Part shown: positions 35,938 through 48,332 of the stretch, in pieces
Numbering within the stretch: position 1 is the stretch's first letter
Layout: every line of letters starts with the position of its first letter
NCBI RefSeq assembly: GCF_000219625.1
Contig: NC_018215.1
Location: 1,054,001 to 1,118,000, forward strand
DNA: 64,000 nucleotides
Source: Zymoseptoria tritici IPO323
Lineage: Eukaryota > Ascomycota > Dothideomycetes > Mycosphaerellales > Mycosphaerellaceae
Direction: 5' to 3'
The notes under the pieces: model-generated
The model's input: only the letters and a program-made list of their open reading frames with translations
What the model was told of the DNA's origin: nothing
Databases searched by the model: none
Translations under genes and position numbers: made by a program

Positions 35938-37169
35938 GGCGGGTGGAGTAGCAGCCGCATCGAGATGGCGGGGATGATGCTGTGAGAGCGAGGGCGGGCG
36001 TTTGAGGGTAGTGGATATCTAGCGATTGATCGTGTATCGTGGATCCATGGTAGAGAAGGCAGTCGTCGGTGGAGGAGTGTGGAACTAATAAAGAATAGGA
36101 CTTGGATGTCTGGTTTTGCGGACTTCTGCAGTGAAAAGAGCGGAAGCTTTCGCAAGCTCCCGCGCGCCACAGGAGAAGAAGCAGCCTCACCCCACATTTT
36201 CACCCAGCGGTGCAGAACATGTGCCGAATGGATAGACCGAGACAGACTTCCACCTGCGATATACAATGAGACCTCCAGCTTGATGGCAGCCGACTTCGAC
36301 TTGAAACGATGGTTGTATGAACATCGAGATGATCCATGGATGTCCAGCTCGAAATTGATGGAGGTCGTCAAATATTGATGCTCTTCGTTGATCATTCCAA
36401 CCTTTTCCGAGGACCACTGGACCTCCAACGCTCTTCAAAGTCACGGTCTAGAGAGAGTCATGGCTTCTCATCTTCAGACTCGTCTATAGGAATCACGCTC
36501 TTGAACAATCCGAGGCACATGCTCTTCAAGACTACCTACAAGCCACCCCTGCCAGCATCTCGATCATCACCCGCGTAGGGCTGAGAGCTCTCTTGTTCAG
36601 CCGGGCATCTTCCCTCCCAATCCGTTCACACCTGACGACTCTTCTCGGTCCTTGCAATCACATGGACCGTTGATGTTTCTTCGTAGTCTTCCTGTGCTTC
36701 CGTCGTCTTCATGTTCACAACTCATCATCAGCAACATTGTCCCAACACCTTTGTTCATATTCGGCAGGTCGTATACCTCTTCAGCTAGCGTCGGCCGTAA
36801 ATGACGTTGGCCTGGCGCATCTGATGACCTTCTGAAGAGGATCCCGAATCCCGATGCGCGTGGGAGAAACAAGACTTCACACCGCGAGACCCGAACATCT
36901 CCCTTTCTCACCGACGACATCATCCGAGCTCTCCCTCCACCACCTCGACTGAATTCACGTCTCTCGCTCACCGTCTTTGCCCGGACCTGTACCACATCCT
37001 CCATCATCGTCGACCCCACCAATCCTCTCGTTGCTTGCGCGTTCGGCTCGGCTTTTAAGCAACAACAATCACTTGACATTCGGTGCACGAGATACACTCG
37101 AATTGAGTACAACCTACACCAAGACGGTCTTGTCTCCGTCCTCCGCCTATCGAAACCACCTCCCTCACA
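35938..37169. promoter_or_regulatory. divergent promoter interval of the FN3 protein and PAH1 genes
   Basis: 1.2 kb between two head-to-head starts. The PAH1 side carries a long C/T- and CA-rich leader ending CACCTCCCTCACA just before ATG. No independent gene is supported. Confidence 0.4.
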
Positions 37170-39923
37170 ATGCAATACGTACGAGCCGTCTCCGGAGCCG
37201 TATCTTCGACCTGGAATAGCATCAACCCAGCGACCCTCTCCGGCGCCATCGATGTCGTTGTCGTTGAACAAGCGGATGGCTCCCTCGCCTGCTCACCTTT
37301 TCACATCCGCTTTGGCAAGTTCAGCTTACTACGACCACACGAGAAAAAGGTCGAGTTCCGCGTCAATGGAGAAAAGAAGGACTTTCCGATGAAGCTGGGA
37401 GAAGGAGGAGAGGCATTCTTCGTCTTTGAGACACAAGATAGCGTGCCGGAAGCATTACAAACGAGTCCGCCCGTGTCGCCCGTATCGAGCCCGGAGATGA
37501 AAGCGAGTCCACCGCAAACGCCAGCATTGCAAGAACCGGATCCATTCGATCTGGAGTCTTCGAGTCTACCTCAAGATGGTCTGCGGCAACCTCCCAAAGG
37601 ACGAGAACGGAGTACTACCGATGCGAGGTCACAGCGCGCACCAAGCCTTGCTCGGAGAGCGCAGAGTGATCTAGGCGAAGAGTTGACACCCATTTCGAGC
37701 TCTCCTCCTGGAACCTCTCAACGGCGTCTCTCTGGAGACTTTACACGGTTCGAAGGTCTACAGGCTCCTCCACTGGATCGACAGATTTCCGACTCGGCGA
37801 TACCTGCAGCGAGAGCAGCGATCGAGAATTCTCTCGAAACCAGCGAGCTCATATTTTCCGCGAATTCGGAACGAGCTCCTTCACCTCTGCCAATTGAGAC
37901 GGATCGGCCAAGTAGTGCAGTATCAGCAGAACAAGAAGAGGCAAGAGCACGAGCAATGGCGTTATCAAAAAAGCTGTGGACATCCAACATCAGCAATCAA
38001 GTCACAGAAGCTGGCGATCTCATGCTGGACATGACGAGCTACAAGAGTGGAAATATGGAGGCTCTGCAGGCAGAGGGTATTGCGAGACAGTTACTATCAC
38101 AAGAGTTGGATGGGCCGTATGATATCGGTGCTCTGATCGGTGCGGACGAGAAGGGCAACATCTGGATCTACAGCAGTGAGGAAGCAAAGGAGGCAGCGAA
38201 TAAACGAGCTGCAGCAGCAGCAGGACTGGGCTCGTTCAACCCAGCCGCCTACGCATCCGCCGACGCCCTCTCCGACCCAGGCTACCACAGCGATGATGCC
38301 CGCAGTAACGATTCCAAGCCCGACTACATCAACAACCACAACCATACTCACGCGCGACGCGACTCCGATAGTGCCGTAGGAATGGGCTCACAACCCTCAT
38401 CTCCAGGAGGCGCTGGCGATCCAAACAAAAACTACGCCAAAACTCTCCGCCTCACCTCTGACCAGCTCAAGACCATGAACCTTCAACCCGGCGGCAACAG
38501 CATGTCCTTCACCGTCAACCGCGCGACCTGCACCGCCAATCTATGGTACTGGCACCACGACGTCCCCATCGTCATTTCCGACATTGATGGCACCATCACC
38601 AAATCTGACGTTCTAGGCCACGTCCTCAACACACTCGGCCGCGACTGGACGCACTCCGGTGTGGCGAAGCTCTACACCGAAATCGCCTCCAATGGCTACA
38701 ACTTCCTCTACCTCACCTCCCGCTCCGTCGGTCAAGCGGACACCACCCGCGCGTACCTCAACGGCGTCGTACAGGAAGGCTTCCGCCTCCCTAAAGGCCC
38801 CGTCATCCTCTCTCCAGACCGCACCATCGCCGCCCTCCGCCGAGAAGTCTACCTTCGCAAACCCGAAATCTTCAAAATGGCCTGTCTGCGTGACATCATG
38901 GCGCTCTTCTCCGGCCACGGCGGCGCACAAAACGTGACTGACACAGCCGTCGAAGCAGGCTTGAAATCCCTCCAATCGAAAGGCGGAGGTGGTGGAGGAA
39001 AAGCCCACTCCTCCTCTCCTTTCTACGCCGGCTTCGGCAACCGCCTGACTGACGCCTTGAGCTATCGATCCGTCAACATCCCGAGCATCCGCATCTTCAC
39101 CATTAACTCCAACTCGGAAATCTCACTCGACTTGCTAAGCTTGAATAATTACAAAACCGCCTACTCCACCATGCGCGAAATCGTCGACCACTACTTTCCT
39201 CCCGTCGGACTTCTCGTCAAAGGTGGAGGGGAAGAATATACTGACTTCAATTACTGGCGCGAACGACCGCTGGATGTTTGGGACTTCACCGACTCGGAAT
39301 CAGAAGACGAGGACCCCGTGATTGAAAAGGCGGCGCTGGGGTTGCAGAATGTTCCCAGCGCTGGAGGAGCGGGTAGCGTTTTGAGTGAGGATGAGGGCAT
39401 GACGGAAAGTCTATACCTCGACGCGGAGGGCGGGCGGGGCAGGTTCAGTCTCGACCAGAGCGTCGCGGGGGAGAGCATGTTGGAGACGGAAGGGGAGTAT
39501 GAGGACATGGAGAATTCGGAGTTGGTGGAGAGCGAATACGGATATGATGAGGAGGGGCAGAGTCAGTACGAAGAGGAGGATGTGTATGCGGCGGGGGATG
39601 AGGAGGAAGGGTATGAAGTCGGCGAAGAGGGAAGGGAGGAGACGAGTGTTGGTGGGGTGGACGGTGCGGGGGAGGTAGTGCCCCCGCCGAGACCGCAGAC
39701 GCCGGATATGAATCTCAGTCCGCACGCGAGTGCGAGGAGGTTGTTGGCTGAGGCGGAGAGGACGCCGCGGATGGGAGATGAGAGGAGGAGGAGGAGGGAT
39801 AGTAGTGATGACGGGGTGGAAGGGGGTGTGAGTTCACGAAGGACGGAGGATAGTGCGAGTGGACTTGAACTTACGAGTCTGAAGGAGGGTGCTGGAGGAA
39901 GAAAGACGGGGTGGAAGAAATAG
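37170..39923 (+). CDS. PAH1: phosphatidate phosphatase, lipin family (Pah1/Ned1)
   Basis: An intronless 917-residue protein. The N-lipin domain opens exactly at the start (MQYVRAVSGAVSSTWNSINPATLSGAIDVVVVEQ) [split: residues 1-20 and 21-34], with RFGKFSLLRP and VNG-type strands; this includes the amphipathic helix used for membrane binding. The C-lipin/HAD catalytic domain has the DIDGT nucleophile motif at residues ~471-475, then TKSDVLGHVLNTLGRDW, FLYLTSRSVGQADTTR and IRIFTINSNSEISLD. The linker is Ser/Thr-rich and probably phospho-regulated; the last ~200 residues are highly acidic, then basic. Pah1 dephosphorylates phosphatidic acid to diacylglycerol at the ER/nuclear membrane, controlling triacylglycerol versus phospholipid synthesis. 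Confidence 0.95.
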   Translation: MQYVRAVSGAVSSTWNSINPATLSGAIDVVVVEQADGSLACSPFHIRFGKFSLLRPHEKKVEFRVNGEKKDFPMKLGEGGEAFFVFETQDSVPEALQTSPPVSPVSSPEMKASPPQTPALQEPDPFDLESSSLPQDGLRQPPKGRERSTTDARSQRAPSLARRAQSDLGEELTPISSSPPGTSQRRLSGDFTRFEGLQAPPLDRQISDSAIPAARAAIENSLETSELIFSANSERAPSPLPIETDRPSSAVSAEQEEARARAMALSKKLWTSNISNQVTEAGDLMLDMTSYKSGNMEALQAEGIARQLLSQELDGPYDIGALIGADEKGNIWIYSSEEAKEAANKRAAAAAGLGSFNPAAYASADALSDPGYHSDDARSNDSKPDYINNHNHTHARRDSDSAVGMGSQPSSPGGAGDPNKNYAKTLRLTSDQLKTMNLQPGGNSMSFTVNRATCTANLWYWHHDVPIVISDIDGTITKSDVLGHVLNTLGRDWTHSGVAKLYTEIASNGYNFLYLTSRSVGQADTTRAYLNGVVQEGFRLPKGPVILSPDRTIAALRREVYLRKPEIFKMACLRDIMALFSGHGGAQNVTDTAVEAGLKSLQSKGGGGGGKAHSSSPFYAGFGNRLTDALSYRSVNIPSIRIFTINSNSEISLDLLSLNNYKTAYSTMREIVDHYFPPVGLLVKGGGEEYTDFNYWRERPLDVWDFTDSESEDEDPVIEKAALGLQNVPSAGGAGSVLSEDEGMTESLYLDAEGGRGRFSLDQSVAGESMLETEGEYEDMENSELVESEYGYDEEGQSQYEEEDVYAAGDEEEGYEVGEEGREETSVGGVDGAGEVVPPPRPQTPDMNLSPHASARRLLAEAERTPRMGDERRRRRDSSDDGVEGGVSSRRTEDSASGLELTSLKEGAGGRKTGWKK

Positions 39924-41249
39924 ATGAGGCTGGAGTATATCGATACAGAGACGGGGCGTTCTGAGACTTAGCGTAGCGTTGCATTGAAGATGAATGAGAA
40001 AGAGAACGATTGTCGTCAAGGGCACCGAGTGTCATCGAGCCTTTTTGATCCGACCACGTCGAAAGTCTGGAAGCGATTGCCCATTCCTTCAACGCGGACG
40101 GTCGGGAGGCAGAGGGATAATGATGAGAAAAGACGGCAAAGATTAGATTTCCTTGCGCACGCTCTTGATGGGGCCTTGAGCTGGTTCGAGAAGGGTGCGT
40201 TGGTCGACGTTTGGAGCGCTCTCGTTTCCCTCTCCTTGATGCGGGACACGGACTGGACACGAACATCATGCGATGCGATGAGACGACTCTGCGGATGGGA
40301 CGCGGGACGCTTCGACGACATTCGATGGGTCAATTTGAACATATATCTATCCAGCAGAGGATGTATTCGCAGGCGTCAGCTACCCTGGGTGCTTGCGGGT
40401 GATCTGGCTCCCATCATCATCGGCGATGGGCGGTATCTGAGCTTGTCGAAGTGGAGGCTGGATCCAGTCGTCGTATCATGAGACGCATTTCCACTTCATG
40501 AAGACAAGTCCACTCGGAGAGTATCCGGCTGCACAGTGAAGGCATGTTGCTGGGAGCTTTGACCGACGGATGGTGCCAAGGTCTTTCTGATCCTGACGGT
40601 GTCGTTGGAGCTGTTCGCGTCTCGAAGGAGCCGCAGAGAAGGCATATCACAGCACTGCCGTTTGGTTCTGGCGAGAGAAGCCTGTCGACTCCCGCACACC
40701 ACACGTCAGCTCGAACCTTTCTCTCCCGCGCTTTGCGAGGCGACTCTGTGGGCTTCGGCGAGAGACTGGCGGTGCGAGATGTCGTCGACGTGGGGATTTG
40801 GGCCCGGCCCCGATGAGCCAGCTGTCGTGTCTTTCGTATCATGAGATGGGTTAGCGCGGGGAGGGTGGTTCGTCGTACGATTGTCACATCAAGCTCGGCA
40901 GTGTATCACATGCTGTCAGCGAGGCGGACAGATGAGTGGTGAGAGGACCGAACAAGGAATGCTGCGCCGACAGAACCCGCGACAATGCCAATGCACGTTT
41001 CGAGGCAATGCTGAGACCTCTCCGAAGACAGCGTCCATGTTCCGTCAGTGGACGCTTCTAATCATTTACGCAGGAGACGTCCTCTTTTTTGGCAATTGCA
41101 CGGGCCAGAGCACACAGTGGTCACCCCCTGAGAGGTTCGACAGGCATCTGCAGGTTCCCGGTCGGGCAAGGGAACCGACGAGATGACCTTCTCAGGACAC
41201 CCCTGACTCACCCACCCCTCGAACCCCAGGATTATTTCACTTCAAGTCC
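39924..41249. other. intergenic stretch leading to the transposon island
   Basis: 1.3 kb with normal CpA/TpG content and no supported gene. Frames such as 39984-40481 (+) and 40417-40887 (-) overlap one another and lack domains. The sequence changes character abruptly at about 41,258. Confidence 0.45.
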
Positions 41250-41257
41250 CTCATATC
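41250..41257. repeat. left target-site duplication of the MULE
   Basis: CTCATATC directly abuts the left TIR; CTTATATT directly abuts the right TIR at 59630-59637. Six of eight bases match and both differences are C/T. An 8-9 bp TSD is usual for Mutator-like elements. Confidence 0.6.
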
Positions 41258-41306
41258 CCCCGTTGTTAATCATAGCCTCACTCATTTTTATTCATAGCCT
41301 CAGCTA
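41258..41306. repeat. MULE left terminal inverted repeat
   Basis: Begins CCCCGTTGTTAATCATAGCC and ends CCTCAGCTA. It pairs with 59581-59629 with three mismatches, all CA versus TA. Confidence 0.9.
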
Positions 41307-41419
41307 GTCACGTGCACGGGACTCGAATCCACGCGTGTCGCGTTTCTTACCTGTTTTTGCAGTAATCTTAGACGCGTTTTGATCGCTGTCCTATGCCCTC
41401 GTCGTCGCCGTAGTATACT

Positions 41420-42366
41420 ATGCCTCCTATTGTTTCTGCTGTATCCGGCTCTACTACTACCGCTATAGCTAGCTCTACCGCCGCGCCGCCGTCTACCTAC
41501 GAACGCGCGTTTCTTAATAAGGATAAGGATAAGGATAAGGATAATAGTAATATGCCGTAGGAGGAGTTCGACATACTAGAGCTATAGGAGAAGGAAGAGG
41601 TATTAAAGGAGCGCGAGATGCGCGGTGTCTATAAGGAAATTAGTTAGCGGAAGGATATCGATAAGGGTAGTAATGTTAAAGAAGCTAGCGCCGGTAGTGT
41701 TATTATTTCTAAGAGCGTTACCGCCGCCGGTAGTATTATTGTTTCTTAGAGCGTTACCGCCGCGCGGATTTAGGTCGATAAGAGCGCCTTCTTAATCGGC
41801 GGTAGTAGTTACCGCGCATCTTATTTTAATGCTATTGCTCCGCTAGTCGTCGAAGGGCTCCGATTCCCTTTATAGGAAGCTACTAAAGTATAGCTCTATA
41901 ACTATACTAAGGAGACTAGCTAGGAGGCTGTTTATTCGAAGGGGCCGGATAAGAAGGGCGGTGTTGTTATTAGTTAGAGGTAGATCTATACGAAGGGTGT
42001 TAGTAACGCTAATATAGTTAAGAGAAGGGTAGGACTCGATGCCGCTAGTATTACTATTATGCGCGAGTCGTCCTCGAAGAAGACTAGCTATACTATATCG
42101 GTAATAGTGTCGAAGGTTAATAGGAAGTTAGCTAGCTCTAAGTAGAAGATATCCCTTAGTCGCCTTCTAGTCTACAACTACGCTAGTAGTAAGGCTATCG
42201 GACTACTACTATATCGCCGCAAAGGTCGAGGAGCTAAGATGCTCGAGTTTCTCGCTAACATACGTAAGGCTAGTATATCCGCGAAGGAGTGCCGTTACTA
42301 ATATAAGAAGTAGTTCGGCGGTAACTCTATAACTCTATAGCTAACTCGCGACGTTTATAACGCATA
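41420..42366 (+). pseudogene. MULE transposase, N-terminal part (RIP-damaged)
   Basis: A start at 41420 (MPPIVSAVSGST…) is followed by a frame with many TAG/TAA and no TGA stops. At about 42,040-42,200 one frame reads RESSSKKTSYTISVIVSKVN…LVYNYASSK (broken here into short pieces), which matches the FAR1-like zinc-binding domain of MULE transposases, where VHNH is expected. Here both His have become Tyr (CAC to TAC), a RIP-type change that would abolish metal binding. The frame is cut by the GTATG insertion site of the chromovirus. Confidence 0.7.
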
Positions 42367-42371
42367 GTATG
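42367..42371. repeat. TSD GTATG, left copy
   Basis: GTATG directly precedes the 5' LTR; an identical copy follows the 3' LTR at 56515-56519. Confidence 0.9.
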
Positions 42372-42545
42372 TGTCACAGGGTGCAGCCCTGTTCCTGCTC
42401 TTAGTACATTTAGTTATGCTTTGTTAGCGTTTACGAGCAGTCCTCGTCGGTCTTCTACCTTCGACTTCGGACTCTCGTTCCTTCTTTCTTAGTTATAGAC
42501 ACTTTACAATCTTACGTTCGCATTACGTTCCTAAGTCCCGTGTTA
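42372..42545 (+). repeat. element 1, 5' LTR
   Basis: 174 bp, TGTCACAGGG…CCCGTGTTA. The terminal CA has become TA. Compared with the 3' LTR there are seven substitutions, every one a CpA/TpA or TpG/TpA pair. Confidence 0.93.
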
Positions 42546-43039
42546 TAAGTGTCTGTCGCTTTAAACTACCCTAACTATCGATAAGTTCGCATAGCTACCG
42601 TAGTCCGATTCTATAAGGACTGCCTCTCGAAGGCTTATAAGGACCACGGACTAAAGACAAGGACAACGAGACTGCGCAACGCCGCCTTACCTCTAATAAC
42701 ACGGGTAAGGATTAAGAGACTGTAAGCGCAGACTCTATATAAGGTAAGGACATCTCTCTTCTTTTAGAGTAAGATTCTCGTAAACTCCGCATTTTTCGTA
42801 ACAAGACTCCGACCTCTTTAGAACACGAACTACAGACTACAGCAATTAACGACCTTTAGGTTAGCCCTATATAGAAAGCTTCTCTTCTTGCGCAGACTAA
42901 GAAACCTCGGAATCGACAAGGCGCACGTTTACGTAGCAGCAAGTTACGCGTTAGAATAGCTCCGAACACTTAGAACACTTAGAGCAGCTTTACCTCTGCG
43001 TTCTAGAGCTAACCGGCAACAGAACCTAGCTAGCCGAAC

Positions 43040-46000
43040 ACGATAGCGGGTAACGACAGCTTCTTCGAGGACGAATCCGATCGCTAGTTAAGCGCTCGAC
43101 TCGCCTCCGCCTCCTAATAGAACAAACCCTCTTAGGTTCGAACCCTGGATAAAGAGCAGGGATTAGACACTAAACAAGAACAAGAACGCACGAGCGAGGA
43201 ATATAAAGGCGCAATCGACCTGTCGGATCTTATTCTACTTGTTAAGACCGGCACTAGTACTTAGACGGTCTAGAAGTATCCTAAGGATTACTTCTAGATT
43301 AAGGACTCTTAGGACCTCGTTACTAAGGTTAAGGCATACCCGGAGCGCTTCTATACGGTGCTCTATCGCGTACGTAAGTGGCTTAATTAGATAAAGACGG
43401 TAATTAATACCTATAAACAGGACGTAGTTGCGCATTAGAAGGAGAAGACGGACTTTAAGAGCGCGGAGGCTAGGTACATCGTACGCCTAGGCAGGGCTAA
43501 GCAGAAGCGCGAAGAGGCACTTCGCTTTATTAAAGGACTCGACAAGGAGGTCGCTAACTAGAAGAGCAAGTTTTCCTCTACGTCTAATAACCTCGAGATA
43601 GTTTAGGACGAGGTAATAGATTTAAAAGCGGACATTGCCGGCCTAAACGATAAGATCGAGTTTATAGTTAACTACTTTAAGGCCAACGGTAGAACTAAGG
43701 AGGACTAGATAAGGGCTACTACAAAGACGCCTAATCTTCGTAACCGCTTCGCGAAGTCTAAGGGACGCAACACCTCTACATCTAAGGGCCCTACTCTTAA
43801 GGACGACACTTCGGAATTCGCTAAGGAGTTCGACGATAATAAACTCGCTCGTATAATGCGCCGTACGTAGAACGAAAGCACTTAGAACGTAAATAAGGGC
43901 GCTTAGAACGCTCGCGGTCCGAACACTTACGCTACTCTAACTCCGACTACTCCGATCTTTAACAACACTCGCACGGAGGACTACCGCGGTCGTACTCGCA
44001 CTTAAGGACTCTCCTACGCCGCGATCGTCGCCCGTTCGCGCTCTGTCTCTATTAACGTTTAGGATACCTCCCGCCCCGCCCCTCCGGCGGCGCGCGCGGA
44101 GAAGATTATATTTTATCTCCTAGATAAGTAGACAGGTAATTCGGAGAAGGATACGGCTTCTTTCGCTAAGTAGACTACTAAGGTAGGCAATTACTTCCGC
44201 TATAAGGCTTACTACTACTAGAACGATCGACACATAGTAGACACCGCTATTAACCAGACTAGTGGACGCGCATAGACTAAACTCTAACCGTAGATTAAGG
44301 CAGGGGGATTTACTACCGTTGCTAACGTTCTCGAGGCCCTAACCGTATTTTACGGCAAGCACTATAAATCTAAGGCAATGTAGAACAAGTTCTATGCTCT
44401 TAAGATAAAGCCCGGTTCTAAGCTCGATAACTTCCTTAGCGACTTCGAGGAGTGTAAGTACTACGTAGCCCTGCAGCCCGCGTAGGAGGTCTACTACCTA
44501 AAGCGCATAATTGCGAAGACTCGATACGCGAAGTACTTAATTAGTTAGCACTACACCGATGTGGACTACCTTGCCGCCTCTCTGCGCATAATCGAATTAG
44601 ATCTAGAAGCTACTAAGCTCGCCGGAGGATACGCCGGCGGCAACAATGTAGGTAATAGCACGAATACTAACGCTAACGCTAACGCCAATAGCGGTAATAA
44701 CAACACCGCTTCGAACGCCTCCGCGGCTCGCGGCGCCGCCCTAGCACGCTCGCTCCTTAAGAGCATAAACTACGGTCTGAACAAGGGCTACGACTAGGCT
44801 AAGGCTAACCGTACCTATAAGCCTATAACCTAAGCGGACATAGACAAGCTCCTCTCCTACAATAGCTGCTTCGTTTGCCGCTCTACTAAGCACTAGCGCA
44901 ACAATCCCTTCTGCCTAATATTTAAGTATAAGAAGGAACGCCGCGTTAACTAGAACGCTACTACTATCGGTAAGTAGCTACCCTCCGAGCTAGATGCTAA
45001 GCTGGCGGGAAATAGAGAAGCCCGCATCTAGATAGCTTAGATACGGGTGCCTTACAACTAGTGCTACTAAGACCGCCGGATCCGTCGCTACCGACGGGTT
45101 TTACTACGTACAGACGACCTACACCGACGGGTATTACTATGTATCGACTACCTATACCTCCGAGCCTAAACTAGCGTACACGTCGCATAATCGAGAAGTT
45201 CATAGGGAAGCTATATGCACCCTTAGAGCCCGAGGAACTTCCTCGCGCGCTACCTTTACCGTTTTACTGCACTTCTGCTATTAAAATAGACCGTATTCCC
45301 GCTAAGCTAGCGAATAATGCGGTGCGCCTTACCGCGACCGGCATTAAATGCCCTGTAGAGATCTCTAATTACGTTGTCCTCGACGGTGTCGTTAGCAATT
45401 AGAAGGTTCGCGTTTACCTTAACAACGGCGCCGATGCCTACTACATTAGCCGTTCCTTCGCCGCTAGGCTATAGACTTCGCCGCTGCCTCGCCCTATTCT
45501 AGTAGCGTACGCGGATAGCAGTGCTGGACGATTAATCACAGACTAGACGAGCATAGAGCTGTTACTCGGCCGCTACATAGAAGAACTCCCCTACTTCGTT
45601 ACTAACCTTAAGTATAATGTCGTACTTAGGGGCCCTTAGCTCCGCAAGCATAACCCTATTATTAATTAGGATGCCTGTACTATTAGCTTTAAGCGCCTAT
45701 GCTATTAGTCGCACTACTAGGCCAATTCCGCTAGCTAGCTCCTCGGAGCCCCTATTGTTTTATACGAACGCTGCCTACCGCCCGCTTCCGTTTCGATCTA
45801 TACTACGACTATTAGGGAGGCATACGACGATATGCTAAACGGCAAGGAAGGATACTTCGTTTAGGAATGCGCTCCTAGCAAGGAATTTTAGACCTACGAT
45901 AAGGCCGACCGGGCTCTACGCTTATGTCGCTTAAGTCTAGCTAACTTCGAGAAATATATGCGCGGGAAGCTAGATAAGGACTACATATAGGATATGCCTA

Positions 46001-48112
46001 GCGAGTTCGCTAATTTTAAGGACCTCTTTAACCGCAAGGCCGCTAAATCATTACCGAATTTACTCCCGCCGCACCGCGCCGACGGTAACCTACCTATCGA
46101 CTTTATGCCTAGTGCAAAGATTCCGTTTCGGAAGCCCTACCCTATAGGCGAATAAGAGCTCCGCGTCGTTCGGAAACATATCGAGGACCTTATTACTAAG
46201 GGGGTTATCCAGGAGAGCAACTCGCTATACTTATCGCCCGTCCTGCTCGTTAAGAAAGGTAATAGCGGCATCCGCGTTTGCGTAGACTACCGCGCTATTA
46301 ACGCTATTACTATTAAGAATCGCTATCTACTACCTTATATTCGTAAGACTCTACTTCGGATAGGGAAGGCTAAGATCTTCTCGGTCCTCGACATCGTCGC
46401 TACTTTTAACCGCCTCCGCATCCGCGAAGGTAATAAGTAGAAAACGGCATTTACTAGCCGCTATAGAACCTACGAATACCTCGTCGTGCTGTTCGGTCTT
46501 ACTAATGCGCCTAGTTAATTCTAGGCATACATTAACCGCACTCTCGGCGCTTGTCTCGATAACTTTGTTTCTACTTAGATCGATAATCTAATTATCTATA
46601 GCGAGAACTATACGGACTACGTTCGTTACGTCCGCGAGGTGCTCCGGCGCCTTCGAGACGCTAACCTGCCGCTAGACATTAACAAGTGCAAGTTCTTTAT
46701 TAACGAGGTAGTCTACCTCGGCATTATTATTACGGACAACGGGTTAAAGATAGATCCTCGCAAGGTCGCCGCGATTACCGGGTAGGAGACTCCCCGTTGC
46801 CTTAAGGACGTTTAGGCCTTCCTTAGGCTAGCTAACTTCTATAGACGCTTTATCCGCGGGTACTCCGACATCGCTCGACTACTAACTACTCTGTCGAAAG
46901 GACAGGCTAACGCTACTCGCTAGCGCGACCGGCCGTCCTTTTAGTAGGATAAGGAGTATCAAAAGTCCTTTAACCTCTTAAAAACAGCGTTTACGACTGC
47001 GCTAATCCTTGCGTACTACAACCCGGAGAAATTATACGTTATAGAGTACGACTTATCGGACACCGTATTAGCCGGGGTGCTGTTATAATACGGAGATAGA
47101 GACGACGCTATGCTACATCCGATTGCTTTCTTTAGCCGTAAGATGTTACCGGCGGAATGCAACTACGAGATCTATAACAAGGAGCTTATAGCTATCGTTA
47201 AGGCTTTCGAGGAGTAGCGCCCTAAATTAGTCGCTAGCAACACTAGAGTTCTGTCGGACTACCGTAGCCTTAAGCACTTTATAACGACAAAACAACTAAA
47301 CAGACGGCAAGTACGCTAGGCTAAATTCCTCGCAGAATTTAACTTTTAGATCGAATATAGAGCTAGTAAGCTTAACGGTAAGGTCGACAGTTTAACTCGA
47401 CGATCTTAAGATATAGATTCTATGGCCGACCGCGCTAACCGGACTACTATATTAATTAAGGAACATTAGCTCTCACCGGAGCTCTCGGCGATGCGCTAGC
47501 GTCAGGCTACTATCCGCCTTCTCGCTAAGGACGAGTTACTAGACGATTAGATTATTAGAGCATACGAGGCTAATAAATTAGCTATAGCTATTAAGACAGT
47601 AGTTACGGAGGGTTACGACAGGCTTCTACCGTAATTAAACAAGACCGCACGTGTCTCTCTTAGAGACTGTGCCGTTATACATCCTTTTATTATAGTTAAG
47701 GGCCGAACGTACGTTCTAGCCGATACAGACCTCCGAACGGATGTACTCTATTACTACTACGATGCTCCGCTTGCCGGCTACCCCGGTAGAGACCGCACCT
47801 ACGACCTTATTACGCGCAACTACTTCTAGCTAGGAATGTATAACGACTACGAGGCATATACTCGGAATTGCTACACTTACAATAGGGTTAAGTTATCTCG
47901 GGAAGCTTACTAAGGGCAACTAAGACAGCTGCCCGTCCCTACGGCGTTATACGAGTGCATCGCTCTTAACTACGTCGTCCACCTGCCTAACAGCGAGCTC
48001 GACGGTATAGTATATAACAACATCTTAGTTGTTACGGATCGCCTTACTAAGAGGCGCTATCTAATTCCGGTTAAGGATCTTACGCTACAGACTACCGCGG
48101 AGGCAGTTCTCC
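43040..48112 (+). pseudogene. element 1 gag-pol, 5' part (gag, PR, RT, RNase H, start of integrase)
   Basis: Coding frames are interrupted by TAG and TAA only. Gag: a charged helical N-part (~43,200-43,700), a capsid-like stretch NKFYALKIKPGSKLDNFLSDFEE (given in two pieces: NKFYALKIKPGSK and LDNFLSDFEE, ~44,385-44,450) and a CCHC-like knuckle CFVCRSTKH near 44,870. Protease: LNNGADAYYISRSF near 45,420, with the catalytic Asp altered. RT: LVKKGNSGIRVCVDYRAIN at ~46,250 and CKFFINEVVYLGIIITDNG at ~46,690; the catalytic xxDD box at ~46,576-46,587 reads *-I-D-N, the second Asp codon being GAT to AAT in TG to TA context. RNase H near 47,030 (VIEYDLSD). Integrase core starts ~47,950 (NNILVVTDRLTKRRYLIP) and is cut at 48,117. 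Confidence 0.85.
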
Positions 48113-48117
48113 GACAC
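48113..48117. repeat. TSD GACAC, left copy
   Basis: GACAC precedes element 2; an identical copy is at 55046-55050. Removing element 2 and one copy restores continuity of the element 1 integrase. Confidence 0.9.
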
Positions 48118-48332
48118 TGTAAAGGGTGCAGTTAAGAATAGAGTAGCAGTATAAATCACTTTAGAACAGACTCGATTCGATACTCTCTCGGAAGGAGGAG
48201 ATTCTACGTATCCTTATAATACAGGCGCAATCTAGCTTAAACGAGCTTAAAAGGCCTTAGTAGGGGTGCATATACCGCTAAGGCAGGGGATTAGATGCCG
48301 ATTGTCGGTATTCGGCGGAGGCAGATATAATA
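48118..48332 (-). repeat. element 2, 3' LTR
   Basis: 215 bp, matching 54831-55045 with 12 differences, all transitions; ten are CpA/TpA or TpG/TpA and the other two form one CG/TA dinucleotide change. TG…CA ends are visible in the better-preserved copy of each end. Confidence 0.93.

Noticed and set aside
42546..42600. tRNA primer-binding site of element 1
   Set aside because: No TGG-starting stretch complementary to a tRNA 3' end is visible next to the 5' LTR; may be erased by RIP.
43133..43148. GGTTCGAACCC resembling a tRNA B-box
   Set aside because: No A-box, acceptor stem or cloverleaf around it, and it lies in the gag region of element 1.
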